Source: Verrucomicrobiota bacterium
GTDB lineage: Bacteria > Verrucomicrobiota > Verrucomicrobiia > Opitutales > Opitutaceae
Direction: 5' to 3'
Assembly: GCA_025352985.1 (NCBI GenBank)
Contig: JANXRL010000004.1
Coordinates: 1 to 40,052, forward strand
Length of the DNA: 40,052 nt
Shown here: one piece after another, positions 7,557 to 15,377 of the stretch
Layout of the letters: the number at the start of each line of letters is the position of its first letter
Numbering within the stretch: position 1 is the first letter of the stretch
Position numbers and translations under genes: made by a program
Notes under the pieces: model-generated
Seen by the model: only the letters and a program-made list of their open reading frames with translations
Databases searched by the model: none
Told to the model about the DNA's origin: nothing

Positions 7557-9065
7557 ATGCTATCTCGCCCCCACGCCCCTTTCCATATCGACCCGGCCCT
7601 GCAGGCTTTTCGGGGAGAAGCACGGGCGACCGTCAATCTCCATCCATTGGAAAAAGCCTTGCTGGTGATCATCTGCGCCCATCTCGGTTTTACGGTCTGG
7701 GCGCTCGGCGGGGTTTATAACTGGAGCCAGTTCATCAGTCTGGGCTTTGCCGTCACGGGTCTGGTGATATCGCTCATCAACCGTGCATACTCTGCCGAGG
7801 AAGGGAGCGGAGGCGCGTTCACGCTCATCATGTGGCCCAAGCTCGTCCGTTTCCCGATCTTCTGGATCGGGCTGGCTCTGCTGGGCTACATCACGGTGCA
7901 GGCGCTCAACCCGTCCTGGATTTACGCGGTCAACGGCTCCTCCTGGTGGCTCGTGCCCGTCGAGCACATCACATGGCTGCCCACGAGCGTCCTCGCTCCC
8001 TTTGAAAAGATGAACGCATGGCACGCGCTCATGCTCTACGCCACACCATGGCTGGCCATGTGCGCCGTATGGGTGGGCTTCACCCGGCGGATGGCCGTGC
8101 AACACTTGTTCACCTTTGTTGTGGCCAACGGCGCGGTGCTCACCCTCGTGGGCATCCTCCAACGTGTCACCGGCAGCTATAAAATCCTGTGGTTCATCCA
8201 GCCCAAGACCGGTCCGGTTTTTGCCACCATCCTGTATAAAAACCATGCCGGGGCTTACCTCAACTTGGTGTTCATGCTGTGCATCGCCCTGTTTTACCGG
8301 CACTTCGCCCGGGGTGAACGGCGCCTCGAGCGGGCCAACCCCGCCCCGGTCTTCGCCTTCCTCGCGATTCTGATCGGAATGGGCGTGCTCCTCACCGTCT
8401 CGCGGGCCGCCACTTTGCTGCTGCTCGGCTTTGTGCTGATTGCCTTCATCGGCTTCATCATCCGCTGTGCCGTCACGCGCGGCGAGGGCCGCAGCCCGCT
8501 GGCGGTCGGCCTGCTCTGCGGCGGATTCGCTCTTTTCATCGGTCTGGGCGCCTATTTTCTCAATATCGACCGCTCGTTCTCCCGACTGGGCAATCTCATC
8601 CAGAACGGCAGTGCCGATTCCTCCGTCAGCAGCCGGCTGGTCGTCCGGCGGGCCGCCTGGCAGATGGCTCAGGACCGCATCATGACGGGATGGGGCGCGG
8701 GCAGCTTCCGCTACGCTTTCCCGCCCTACCAAAGACAATATCCCGAGATCACTGCCGTGCCGGGGAGACCCGGGGTAACCTATCGCTGGGAACAAGCCCA
8801 CAACGACTACGTGGAACTGCTCGATGAGCTTGGTCTGGTCGGGGCGGGCATGTTTCTCGCCGCGCTCGGCTACGGCCTTTATCAACTTTGGCGCAACCAT
8901 GTCCTCATGAGGCCCCACCTCCTTTTTGTCGTATTGGCCCTCGGCGCCACGCTCGCCCACGCCTTCGTGGATTTCCCCTCCCGGCACCCCGCCACCCTCC
9001 TTCTCTGGTGCGTCTCCGCCGCCTTGCTCGGCCGCTGGGCAGAGCTGGAAAACCAAAGACGGTAA
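7557..9065 (+). CDS. O-antigen ligase/polymerase (WaaL/Wzy-like) membrane protein
   Basis: A polytopic inner-membrane protein of 502 residues with about ten or more hydrophobic segments, placed in the O-antigen ligase/Wzy group that joins lipid-linked glycan to an acceptor or polymerises repeat units on the periplasmic side. Supporting motifs are KNHAGAYLNLVFM in the middle, VSRAATLLLL, the large periplasmic loop with RAAWQMAQDRIMTGWGAGSF, and WEQAHNDYVELLDELG, where H415-N416-D417 correspond to the conserved C-terminal part of the loop in this family. It follows the ATPase and GspB-like genes on the same strand after about 90 bases and ends 9 bases from the convergent sugar transferase. Ligase and polymerase cannot be told apart from sequence. 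It is one of two such proteins in the window. Confidence 0.88.
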   Translation: MLSRPHAPFHIDPALQAFRGEARATVNLHPLEKALLVIICAHLGFTVWALGGVYNWSQFISLGFAVTGLVISLINRAYSAEEGSGGAFTLIMWPKLVRFPIFWIGLALLGYITVQALNPSWIYAVNGSSWWLVPVEHITWLPTSVLAPFEKMNAWHALMLYATPWLAMCAVWVGFTRRMAVQHLFTFVVANGAVLTLVGILQRVTGSYKILWFIQPKTGPVFATILYKNHAGAYLNLVFMLCIALFYRHFARGERRLERANPAPVFAFLAILIGMGVLLTVSRAATLLLLGFVLIAFIGFIIRCAVTRGEGRSPLAVGLLCGGFALFIGLGAYFLNIDRSFSRLGNLIQNGSADSSVSSRLVVRRAAWQMAQDRIMTGWGAGSFRYAFPPYQRQYPEITAVPGRPGVTYRWEQAHNDYVELLDELGLVGAGMFLAALGYGLYQLWRNHVLMRPHLLFVVLALGATLAHAFVDFPSRHPATLLLWCVSAALLGRWAELENQRR

Positions 9066-9073
9066 AAACTGGA

Positions 9074-10477
9074 TCAATACGCCGACTTCGGCGGAAAGAC
9101 CACCTGGCAGGCGGTTCTGAGCACGATCTGAATATCCAGTGCGAATGACCAGTGCGTGACGTAATAAAGATCCCAGTAAACGCGCTGGTGGAGTTTTTCC
9201 GGCTCGGTGATCTCCCCGCGGAACCCGCTCACCTGGGCCAGACCGGTGATGCCCGGTTTCACGAGGGATCGTATCCGATAGGAGCGGTTTATCTCGCTGA
9301 AATCCGCGTCATGCTGCGGCAGGTGCGGACGAGGCCCCACCACGCTCATGCTGCCGAACAGGACGTTGATGAACTGGGGGAACTCGTCGAGGCTGGTGCG
9401 CCGCAGGAATTGCCCGAACGAATAGACCCGGCTGTCACCCTCGGTCGCCTGCCGGTTGATATCGTGCTCTGCGGAATACATGGAGCGAAACTTGAGCATG
9501 TTGAACGTGGTGCGGTTGATCCCGCCGCGCGGACGCACAAAAAACACCGGACCGGGCGCCTGCCATCGCTGCATGAGCCACACCCAGACAAAAAGCGGCG
9601 GAATGATGAACACCACCACGGGAAGGGAGATGCAGATATCCATAAACCGCTTGCACATGCGATTGAACGGGTCTTCGAGCGGCTCGTCCTGCAACGCGAG
9701 GAAATGCCGCCCACCCTCTTGCACGGGAATCAGCGGCCGTGCGAACCTGGCATCCAGATTGTTGTGGATCATGAAGCGGCAACCCTCCTTCTCGCAGATT
9801 TCGATGATGCGCTCCACCTTCTCCACATCGGACATCCACCCCATCAGCACAACCTGCCGGATTCTGTGCTTTTCGATGACCGCCTCCAGATTTCCGATGC
9901 GACCCAGATAGGGTGCGATAGCCCTTTCCGCGCGCGACGGCTTGTCTTCCGACAAAAACCCCATCGGCCGGATGCCCAGATGGCCGCGATTGCTGATCCA
10001 ATCGTCCAGTTCCTCCATGTCACCCGCGCGACCGACGAAAATTGTCGGAGCCTTCGCGTTGTCCGCAAACAACCCCTTCGCAAGAAACCGGGGAAATTTC
10101 GCGTGGAGAAACGTGAGCAAACCACCAAGCAAGAAAAGGTAGGTGCCCAGAAAAAGACGGCTGAGCGCCCGATCCCTCGTCGCAAACATCAGCGCAAAAA
10201 TACAGGCCGCCACGTAGAAAACCTGTCGGGCCGCCAGTCCACCGCCGCCGAACCAACCCAAAAGATGCAAAGTGTATCCCTTCTGGCGCACATCCCCGAT
10301 GCTCGCCGCCATGCCCACAAAAACGGCGATGCAGTAAGCCAGCAGATTGACCGGTGCCAGAGATTCCGGATATTTCCAAAGCACCACCTGCGCATAAAAC
10401 AATAAAAACGCGACCGCCATGCCATTGATTATGAAGGCATAGACGTTGACGAAACCACGTTGCCGATAGGCGATCAT
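9074..10477 (-). CDS. Initiating polyprenyl-phosphate sugar phosphotransferase (WbaP/PssY type)
   Basis: This enzyme transfers a sugar 1-phosphate from a nucleotide sugar to undecaprenyl phosphate, the first step of repeat-unit assembly. The 467-residue protein has about four N-terminal membrane segments (12-125), a Rossmann-like CoA-binding-type domain (about 143-240, starting APTIFVGRAGDMEELD), a further membrane segment at about 283-303 and the C-terminal bacterial sugar transferase domain (about 275-467). That domain has KFRSM, RRTSLDEFPQ (catalytic D364, E365), GPRPHLP (381-387) and KPGITGLAQVSGFRGE. I start it at the ATG at 10477. The frame is open to a TTG at 10525, but those 16 codons read VFGFCVSIFPLFPFS and come from a heptamer array. 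It is the last gene of leftward unit A. Confidence 0.92.
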   Translation of the reverse strand: MIAYRQRGFVNVYAFIINGMAVAFLLFYAQVVLWKYPESLAPVNLLAYCIAVFVGMAASIGDVRQKGYTLHLLGWFGGGGLAARQVFYVAACIFALMFATRDRALSRLFLGTYLFLLGGLLTFLHAKFPRFLAKGLFADNAKAPTIFVGRAGDMEELDDWISNRGHLGIRPMGFLSEDKPSRAERAIAPYLGRIGNLEAVIEKHRIRQVVLMGWMSDVEKVERIIEICEKEGCRFMIHNNLDARFARPLIPVQEGGRHFLALQDEPLEDPFNRMCKRFMDICISLPVVVFIIPPLFVWVWLMQRWQAPGPVFFVRPRGGINRTTFNMLKFRSMYSAEHDINRQATEGDSRVYSFGQFLRRTSLDEFPQFINVLFGSMSVVGPRPHLPQHDADFSEINRSYRIRSLVKPGITGLAQVSGFRGEITEPEKLHQRVYWDLYYVTHWSFALDIQIVLRTACQVVFPPKSAY

Positions 10478-10494
10478 TGAGAAAGGGAAAAGAG

Positions 10495-10554
10495 GAAAAA
10501 TCGAAACACAGAACCCGAAGACCAAAAGCTAAAAGGTGCGAACTTGAAATTGCC
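10495..10554. repeat. Heptamer array 3 (5' of the sugar transferase)
   Basis: Eight consecutive 7-base units on the plus strand with consensus close to nnGAAnC, for example CGAAACA (10502-10508) and CGAAGAC (10516-10522). It lies between the WecG-type gene and the sugar transferase, and translation of it explains the false N-terminal extension of the latter. Confidence 0.7.
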
Positions 10555-10557
10555 ACT

Positions 10558-10575
10558 CCTTAAGACCGCTTAAGG
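10558..10575. other. Small inverted repeat between opposed heptamer arrays
   Basis: CCTTAAG, a 4-base loop, then CTTAAGG: a perfect 7-bp hairpin between arrays 3 and 4. No T-run follows on either strand, so it is not a standard terminator. Confidence 0.5.
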
Positions 10576-10599
10576 TTAGCCTAGGCGCACCGCCTGTAA

Positions 10600-10638
10600 T
10601 TGAGTTCTCAATTCTTAACTTTTAACTGCCAGCTCAGG
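10600..10638. repeat. Heptamer array 4 (3' end of the WecG-type gene)
   Basis: Five units in register on the plus strand, including CTCAATT (10607-10613) and CTTAACT (10614-10620). The TAA stop of the leftward WecG-type gene (10615-10617) lies inside it. Its orientation is opposite to array 3. Confidence 0.7.
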
Positions 10639-11448
10639 CAGTCGCTCGCGGCACCGCCACAGCAGCGGGGCCAGCCGCAACGCTTCCCAGTAACGACGCC
10701 AGAACCTGCGCGGATTGGAAAGCAGGCGCAAAAGCCAGCCGAGCACCAGCCGGTCCGCCCAAGCCGGTATATTAACCTGCCCTCCGGTAAGAAAAGCGAT
10801 GGCCGCACCCAGACAGAGGATACCCGGCCGATACGGCAGTTGCGCGCGCAACGTGCACCCCAGCCGCTCCTGCACACCGCCGCCGATCGCCAGCATAACC
10901 ACCTGCGGCCTCCGCGCCGACAGCCGCTCCACCAGCACCGCGTCAACCAGCTCCCCCGATGCCGGGTAAGCGGGCGCGATGTAGGTGTCGTCTTCCGTCA
11001 CCGGAAAACCTTTCGACATCAACCAAGCGCGGTTGCGCACATCGTCACCCTTCGATGGCATGACCCAAAACACCGCGCCCGGCCGCTTTAATTCCGGGCA
11101 GGCCAGCACCGCCTTCAAAAATTTGAGCCCCGAGTGCCGGGGCAGTTTCTCCCCCGTATAAAATCGCCACAGCAACACCATAAAACCGGAATCAGTCAGC
11201 ACCAGATCGGCGGTTTGCAAAGCCTCCCGGTAGGACGGCGCCCGCACGAGATCGACCGCCAGTCCCGGCGCGGACGGAGCAACCACCAAACCGCCAGTTT
11301 CAGGTTTTTTATTTCCGGCTTCAGATTCCTGATTTCCGATCGCCCGCTTGACCGCCAAGTCCACCGGTCCGATAAAAAAATCAACACCCAGAATGCGTCG
11401 GGACGGAACGGCCGGGGCGGCGTGGAGGGGATTCACTCCATCACTCAA
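10615..11448 (-). CDS. WecG/TagA/CpsF family glycosyltransferase
   Basis: A GT26-type transferase that adds the second sugar (N-acetylmannosamine or its uronate in WecG and TagA, other sugars in paralogues) to the lipid-linked first sugar. The 277-residue protein shows the family landmarks ILGVDFFIGPVD at the N-terminus, ADLVLTDSGFMVLLWRFYTGE, the nucleotide-binding region (GAVFWVMPSKGD), RRPQVVMLAIGGGVQE, and the C-terminal LGAAIAFLTGGQVNIPAWA with a basic, aromatic tail (RLLSNPRRFWRRYW) that binds membrane. An unusual insert, NQESEAGNKKPETG, sits between the first motif and the next strand and is encoded by heptamer repeats. Product and donor cannot be specified. It lies upstream of the initiating transferase on the same strand, as expected for the second step. 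Confidence 0.9.
   Translation of the reverse strand: MSDGVNPLHAAPAVPSRRILGVDFFIGPVDLAVKRAIGNQESEAGNKKPETGGLVVAPSAPGLAVDLVRAPSYREALQTADLVLTDSGFMVLLWRFYTGEKLPRHSGLKFLKAVLACPELKRPGAVFWVMPSKGDDVRNRAWLMSKGFPVTEDDTYIAPAYPASGELVDAVLVERLSARRPQVVMLAIGGGVQERLGCTLRAQLPYRPGILCLGAAIAFLTGGQVNIPAWADRLVLGWLLRLLSNPRRFWRRYWEALRLAPLLWRCRERLPELAVKS
11295..11336. repeat. Heptamer array 5, in frame inside the WecG-type gene
   Basis: Six 7-base units; on the coding strand they resemble GAAAYCT, for example GGAATCT, GAAGCCG and GAAACTG. Three units make 21 bases, so the translation is a 7-residue repeat (NQESEAG, NKKPETG). Confidence 0.75.
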
Positions 11449-11478
11449 ACGGTGCGGCCCGCGACGTCAAACCGTCCG

Positions 11479-13446
11479 TCAACGAAGCCCATGGCTTCCC
11501 TCGCCCTCCACCTCTTTCATGAACGATAATCGCGCGTCCACCGGCTCGTTGGCTTTTCGGTAATAGAACCTGAGCTGAACCTCCCTCACATCTGCGGGAC
11601 GCAGGCGCGGATCCGCTCCGCAACGCCCCCAGAAATAGACATTGAAATCCTCTATGCCCAGCCACACGTCAGGCGAAGGCCGCGCATAATTCATCCCGAA
11701 GTTTTCCCAGATGGAGAAGCGCTGCCCTTTCTTGTCCACAAGATCAACCCGCACTAACGCGACCGATGCCATCGGCCGGTTCAGTTGCAGGCGCAGGAAT
11801 CCCTTAGCCGGCAACCCGTCCACCGCCGCCACCGCCGTCGTCGGGAGCAGCGGATCACGGCTGACCCGACCCACTTGGAAAACCCCTCCGCCCATCGTGG
11901 CGCTCGTCACCTCAAGCCCGTTCAAGGGCGTCCACGGGCCGACCGGTTTACCGGCGGTCGCCCCCCCTTCGAGAGAAACTTTGCCCGCCTGTTTCAAGGC
12001 AAGGGGCGACTCGGTAAAATCCCTCGCCTCCGGCCAGCGCTCCAACCCAAAAGCCACCGGCGAACGCCGTCCGCCTTCCCCCGTAAAAGCCGCCGCCCAC
12101 TCATCGCGAAAATACCCCTGCGCCGCCGGGCTGAACTCCACCGGCACATCGATGCGCCCGCCCGCCGCCACCACCAACTCCGCCGATTGCAACCGCCCGC
12201 CACCCGTCGCGACGAGCGACGACGACACGATCTTCACATGAGGCAACACCCCCGCCTCGATCCGGCCGCACGCGGGCTTCTGCCCGAAATTATAAACCCG
12301 CAACACGCCGCGCACCGGACCGTCCGCGAGGAAGCGGTAGGTGCCCGCGACCTTGTGCGGCACGGTGGTGGCGTTGTCCGGCATCCACTGCGTCACGATG
12401 CGATTGGACGTTGCTTCCGCCCGCACCAGCGGACGCTGCGGCCACGCATGGCCGCGCACATAATCCGCATACACATCCCAGGCAGGCAGCGTGAAATCCG
12501 CCCTGACGGTCATTGCATGCGGGTCATCTTGGTGCACGAGGATGAAGGGCATGAACACCGCCACATCTCGCGCCGCTCGCGCCGCCCGCGCCGTCTCCCG
12601 CGCAAACGCCGCCTGCAACGCCCGACGTTGCGGATTGTAGAAATTGTCTGGCGCCACCGCGTTGATCCCGCATTCCGTGATCCACATCGGCGGCGCGGCG
12701 CGCGGCGCCGCCGCTTGGCTTTCGGGAAACATCGCGCCCGGCCGGCCATGCCGCGCCGCCAGCCCCGAGGGTGGAAACGTCGCTCGCAGCAAAGCCCGGT
12801 GAGCCGCGATCACGCCGGGCAGGTCGCGGGCATGGCCGTAAAAGTGGAAATTATAGGCATCGGTGCATTCGAGCAGGCCGTTGCGTATCGCGCGCTCCAT
12901 CCATGGGCCGGGAGGCAGCGCCAGCGCACCCATCAGCACGACAGTGGTTAGCCCGGCGGCGGCCGCGCCGTCGTGCAGCCCCCAATACATCGCCTTGTTA
13001 AAGGCCGCCAGCCGGTCCGGCAGATCGCGGCAGTAGCCGACATCCGGCTCGCCCGTCATCTCCCACGCATCCACGAGCCCCGCGGCATTTCGCCCCTGTT
13101 TAAAGGCCCCGGCATAGACCGCCCGCAAGTCTTCCGGCAACTCGTTGCCCGCCTGTTCGACCCGCGTCTCAGGCGACCCGGCAAACGCCACCACGTGCAA
13201 CCCCGCCGCCTTCATGGTTCGCAGGCGGCTCAACAATTGTCTGCCGCCCTCCGTCGTTTCGTCGATCCACGCGCCCCTCTCCCGCACCCATGTCACCCCC
13301 GCGTCCTTCAGCAGCCGCACATAAGCCGTAAAGTCTCCATCGGAGGGAGAAAAACAGGTCAGGCAACCGTCAATCCCCCAGTCCGAGACGGGCGCGCCGC
13401 GCGCCACGCCGATCGCCAGAAAAAATGCACAAAAAAAACGCCGCAT
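11479..13446 (-). CDS. Secreted TIM-barrel glycoside hydrolase-like protein
   Basis: A predicted secreted protein of 655 residues. It starts MRRFFCAFFLAIGVARGAP, a signal peptide, which is why I use the ATG at 13446 and not the longer frame to 13500. Residues about 20-340 look like a clan GH-A (alpha/beta)8 barrel. AWEMTGEPD places E133 after strand 4 as likely acid/base, and WITECGIN places E258 near strand 7 as likely nucleophile, with YNFHFYGH between them. A C-terminal part of about 300 residues looks beta-rich and may hold accessory domains. The family is not certain (GH39/GH5-like). In a polysaccharide operon such enzymes usually trim or release the polymer in the periplasm, an inference here. 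The gene ends about 30 bases before the WecG-type gene. Confidence 0.68.
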   Translation of the reverse strand: MRRFFCAFFLAIGVARGAPVSDWGIDGCLTCFSPSDGDFTAYVRLLKDAGVTWVRERGAWIDETTEGGRQLLSRLRTMKAAGLHVVAFAGSPETRVEQAGNELPEDLRAVYAGAFKQGRNAAGLVDAWEMTGEPDVGYCRDLPDRLAAFNKAMYWGLHDGAAAAGLTTVVLMGALALPPGPWMERAIRNGLLECTDAYNFHFYGHARDLPGVIAAHRALLRATFPPSGLAARHGRPGAMFPESQAAAPRAAPPMWITECGINAVAPDNFYNPQRRALQAAFARETARAARAARDVAVFMPFILVHQDDPHAMTVRADFTLPAWDVYADYVRGHAWPQRPLVRAEATSNRIVTQWMPDNATTVPHKVAGTYRFLADGPVRGVLRVYNFGQKPACGRIEAGVLPHVKIVSSSLVATGGGRLQSAELVVAAGGRIDVPVEFSPAAQGYFRDEWAAAFTGEGGRRSPVAFGLERWPEARDFTESPLALKQAGKVSLEGGATAGKPVGPWTPLNGLEVTSATMGGGVFQVGRVSRDPLLPTTAVAAVDGLPAKGFLRLQLNRPMASVALVRVDLVDKKGQRFSIWENFGMNYARPSPDVWLGIEDFNVYFWGRCGADPRLRPADVREVQLRFYYRKANEPVDARLSFMKEVEGEGSHGLR

Positions 13447-13505
13447 ACCCAGGAGAGTCGGCGACGCTTTCCCGTCCCGCAAGCCTCCAACTGCGATCAA
13501 AATAC

Positions 13506-13540
13506 TATGAGCTCTGGGCTCTCAGCTTCGATCCCTTACC
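13506..13540. repeat. Heptamer array 6 (3' end of a GT4 gene)
   Basis: Five units in register: TATGAGC at 13506, TCTGGGC, TCTCAGC, then two weaker ones. It contains the stop codon (13522-13524) of the leftward GT4 gene. Confidence 0.65.
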
Positions 13541-14718
13541 TTCTCTGTCGCCATGATCTGGTAGATGTTCGCCAGCATCGAAACGGCGGCGCGCTTCGCC
13601 GTATAGCGGGCCTCAAAACATTTCCTCGCCCGCAGACGCATGGCCGCGACTTGTCCCGCGCTCATGTCCAGCCATTCGACCATCTGCCGTTCAAAATCCG
13701 GCACCGTGTCGTCCGCGGCCGTGCCCGCCCCGTCCACCACAATGTCGGCCCAGATGTTGACTGACTTGGAAATCAGCACCGGCACGCCCACCGACAGCGA
13801 CTCCGCCACTGCGATGCCAAAATTTTCCTGATGCGAAGGCAGCACGAACACTTCCGCGCATTGCAGCGCGCCCCACTTGTCGCCACCCAGCAGCAAGCCC
13901 GTCCACACGATGCTGCCGCCCACGCCCAGTTTTACCGCCAGGCGTTGCAGCCGCGCCGCATAGGCCCCGTCCGCCGGACCGGCCATGATGAGCCGCATCG
14001 CGGCGGGGTCCCAGCGGCCCGCCGCCTGCAGGCGGGCGATCGTCTTGATGATGATGTCGGGGCCTTTTTTGGGATGAACCCGGCCCAGAAACACAAATCG
14101 GCGGAACGGTTTCAGACCGGGATGTTTTTCCAGAAAAGCCGCGCCGTAGTCGATGGCGGCATCCGGAACGCCGGGCGTGCCGTAGTTCACCACGATCTCG
14201 TTGCAATCGTAGAGCCAGAAGGATTTTCGCGCCAGCCGCCGTTCCTCTTCGCAGGTGAAAAACACGCCATGGGCATCGCGCAAAACCGGAAACACCGCCC
14301 AAGGCCAGAACAACCATTTCTTCAGGTGCTTGAATGGAAAACGATACTTGAACCAGGGATCGAGCATCCCATGCGTGTAAACGTAATAGGGCGTCGAGGT
14401 TCCCCGCAGGGCGCGCCATACGCCGATGGCATTGTAGCCCCAGATGCCGTTCACGATCACCACGTCGTAGTCGCGGTGGTGGGCGCGCAACCAAGGCACC
14501 AGGCGCGGGCAATAGGCGTAGTGCGTAAACGACGGTCCCATCGCATGGACAGGGAAGCCAATCTTGTCCAACCACGGGCTGGACGGATCCTCAAGGGTCA
14601 GCACCTCGATGGTATGGCCATAGTCGGAGTTGACCCTCGACAACTGCTTTACGCCCTCGATCGGTCCTCCGGCGGCGGGATTGACACTGCCGATGACGTG
14701 AAGGATGCGGAGGGGCAT
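13522..14718 (-). CDS. GT4 family glycosyltransferase
   Basis: A retaining GT-B glycosyltransferase of the GT4 family, probably cytoplasmic and acting on the lipid-linked glycan. The 398-residue protein has an N-terminal acceptor domain beginning RILHVIGSVNPAAGGP, with VIVNGIWGYNA (87-97) and YVYTHGMLDPW (112-122). The C-terminal donor domain has FLGRVHPKKGPDI (210-222), WTGLLLGGDKWGAL (272-285) and the E-x7-E motif at E298 and E306. Donor and linkage are unknown. It closely resembles the GT4 encoded at 17510-18691 in all these motifs, so the two are paralogues about 3 kb apart. The ATG at 14718 gives the expected first strand. Confidence 0.9.
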   Translation of the reverse strand: MPLRILHVIGSVNPAAGGPIEGVKQLSRVNSDYGHTIEVLTLEDPSSPWLDKIGFPVHAMGPSFTHYAYCPRLVPWLRAHHRDYDVVIVNGIWGYNAIGVWRALRGTSTPYYVYTHGMLDPWFKYRFPFKHLKKWLFWPWAVFPVLRDAHGVFFTCEEERRLARKSFWLYDCNEIVVNYGTPGVPDAAIDYGAAFLEKHPGLKPFRRFVFLGRVHPKKGPDIIIKTIARLQAAGRWDPAAMRLIMAGPADGAYAARLQRLAVKLGVGGSIVWTGLLLGGDKWGALQCAEVFVLPSHQENFGIAVAESLSVGVPVLISKSVNIWADIVVDGAGTAADDTVPDFERQMVEWLDMSAGQVAAMRLRARKCFEARYTAKRAAVSMLANIYQIMATEKVRDRS

Positions 14719-14727
14719 TTATTAAAA

Positions 14728-14760
14728 CCGAGCGGTCAGCTCCGGGTCTTCAAACCTTGG
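14728..14760. repeat. Heptamer array 7 (3' end of the zinc-ribbon membrane protein gene)
   Basis: Four to five units, including GTCAGCT (14735-14741) and TTCAAAC (14749-14755). It contains the stop codon (14750-14752) of the leftward small membrane protein gene. Confidence 0.6.
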
Positions 14761-15265
14761 CTTGCGGAGCCGTCACGGAGGCGCAACGCGGGCATTCGCA
14801 CACGGGACGGCTTCTCGGCACGGAGAGCTGTTCAAAAGGCACCCATCGCCCGTCGCTGCCCTGCAACGAACCGCAGCCGTGGCAGACGTTCAGCAGCGCG
14901 CGCATCGCCTCCATGCGCTGCCGGTGCTGTTCCACCACATGCTTAAAGAGCAGGATAAAAACCGCGACCATCGCAAAGACCACGCCACGCGCTCCCGCGT
15001 TGTAGTAAACCACCCACGAGTAGTCGTATTGATATTGGTAACCCGTGAGAAGATTCCCCACCAACCAGAGCCCCGTCGCCAGCAGCACCGAAAAAATCGC
15101 CCCAGGCAGTCCCATGGTGTAGCTGAACGCCGCGACCGGCAGGATATAGAGTGGAAAAAGCGATACGTCGTAGCTCAGCCACATCTGCAACAAAAAGGTG
15201 CCGAGGAAAATCCCCATCGGCAGAACGACGGACATGAAAAGCCGGGAAATATTAAGAAAGCGCAT
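14750..15265 (-). CDS. Small membrane protein with C-terminal zinc-ribbon-like motif
   Basis: A 171-residue protein of unknown function. It has three to four hydrophobic segments (about 8-30, 36-52, 54-74 and 92-110), then a short basic helix (EQHRQRMEAMRALLN). The C-terminal motif has C128 and C131 (CHGCGSLQGSDGRWVPFEQ) and C156, C158 and C161 (CECPRC). Such a Cys pair, G-x-W and second Cys pair resembles the small module found after sensor domains in some histidine kinases (CxxC-KxIRDxxGxW), here without any kinase. The membrane part recalls sensor-type transmembrane domains. I start it at the ATG at 15265; the frame is open to 15355, but the extra 30 residues are array-derived. It lies between two glycosyltransferase genes. 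A metal- or redox-responsive role is only a guess. Confidence 0.65.
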   Translation of the reverse strand: MRFLNISRLFMSVVLPMGIFLGTFLLQMWLSYDVSLFPLYILPVAAFSYTMGLPGAIFSVLLATGLWLVGNLLTGYQYQYDYSWVVYYNAGARGVVFAMVAVFILLFKHVVEQHRQRMEAMRALLNVCHGCGSLQGSDGRWVPFEQLSVPRSRPVCECPRCASVTAPQAKV

Positions 15266-15273
15266 GGGGGAAG

Positions 15274-15308
15274 GGAAACCTGAGACCGAAAAGCTGAAAC
15301 CCGAGGGG
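15274..15308. repeat. Heptamer array 8 (purine-rich orientation)
   Basis: Five units in register on the plus strand: GGAAACC at 15274, TGAGACC, then GAAAAGC, TGAAACC and CGAGGGG. Its first ten bases are the exact inverse complement of 15366-15375 in array 9. Confidence 0.75.
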
Positions 15309-15335
15309 TATAGATAAGAAAAGGCGAGGTATGAA

Positions 15336-15377
15336 GTTCCGGTTTCATATCTCAACCTTCAACTTTCAGGTTTCCCG
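15336..15377. repeat. Heptamer array 9 (pyrimidine-rich orientation)
   Basis: Six units on the plus strand, for example TCTCAAC (15350-15356) and CTTCAAC (15357-15363). It overlaps the 3' end of the GT2 gene, whose stop codon (15352-15354) and last residues (about NLKVEG) it encodes. Confidence 0.75.

Noticed and set aside
7560-9077. 505-codon open frame on the minus strand opposite the O-antigen ligase
   Set aside because: It is the complement of a real, GC-rich gene with strong family motifs; the predicted protein is rich in charged, low-complexity sequence and has no recognisable domain.
10558-10575. Rho-independent terminator between the WecG-type gene and the sugar transferase
   Set aside because: The hairpin is short and there is no T-run on either side.
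14750-15265. Small exosortase in place of the missing one
   Set aside because: It has membrane segments but none of the Cys/Arg/His pattern of exosortases; the cysteines are in a soluble zinc-ribbon-like tail.
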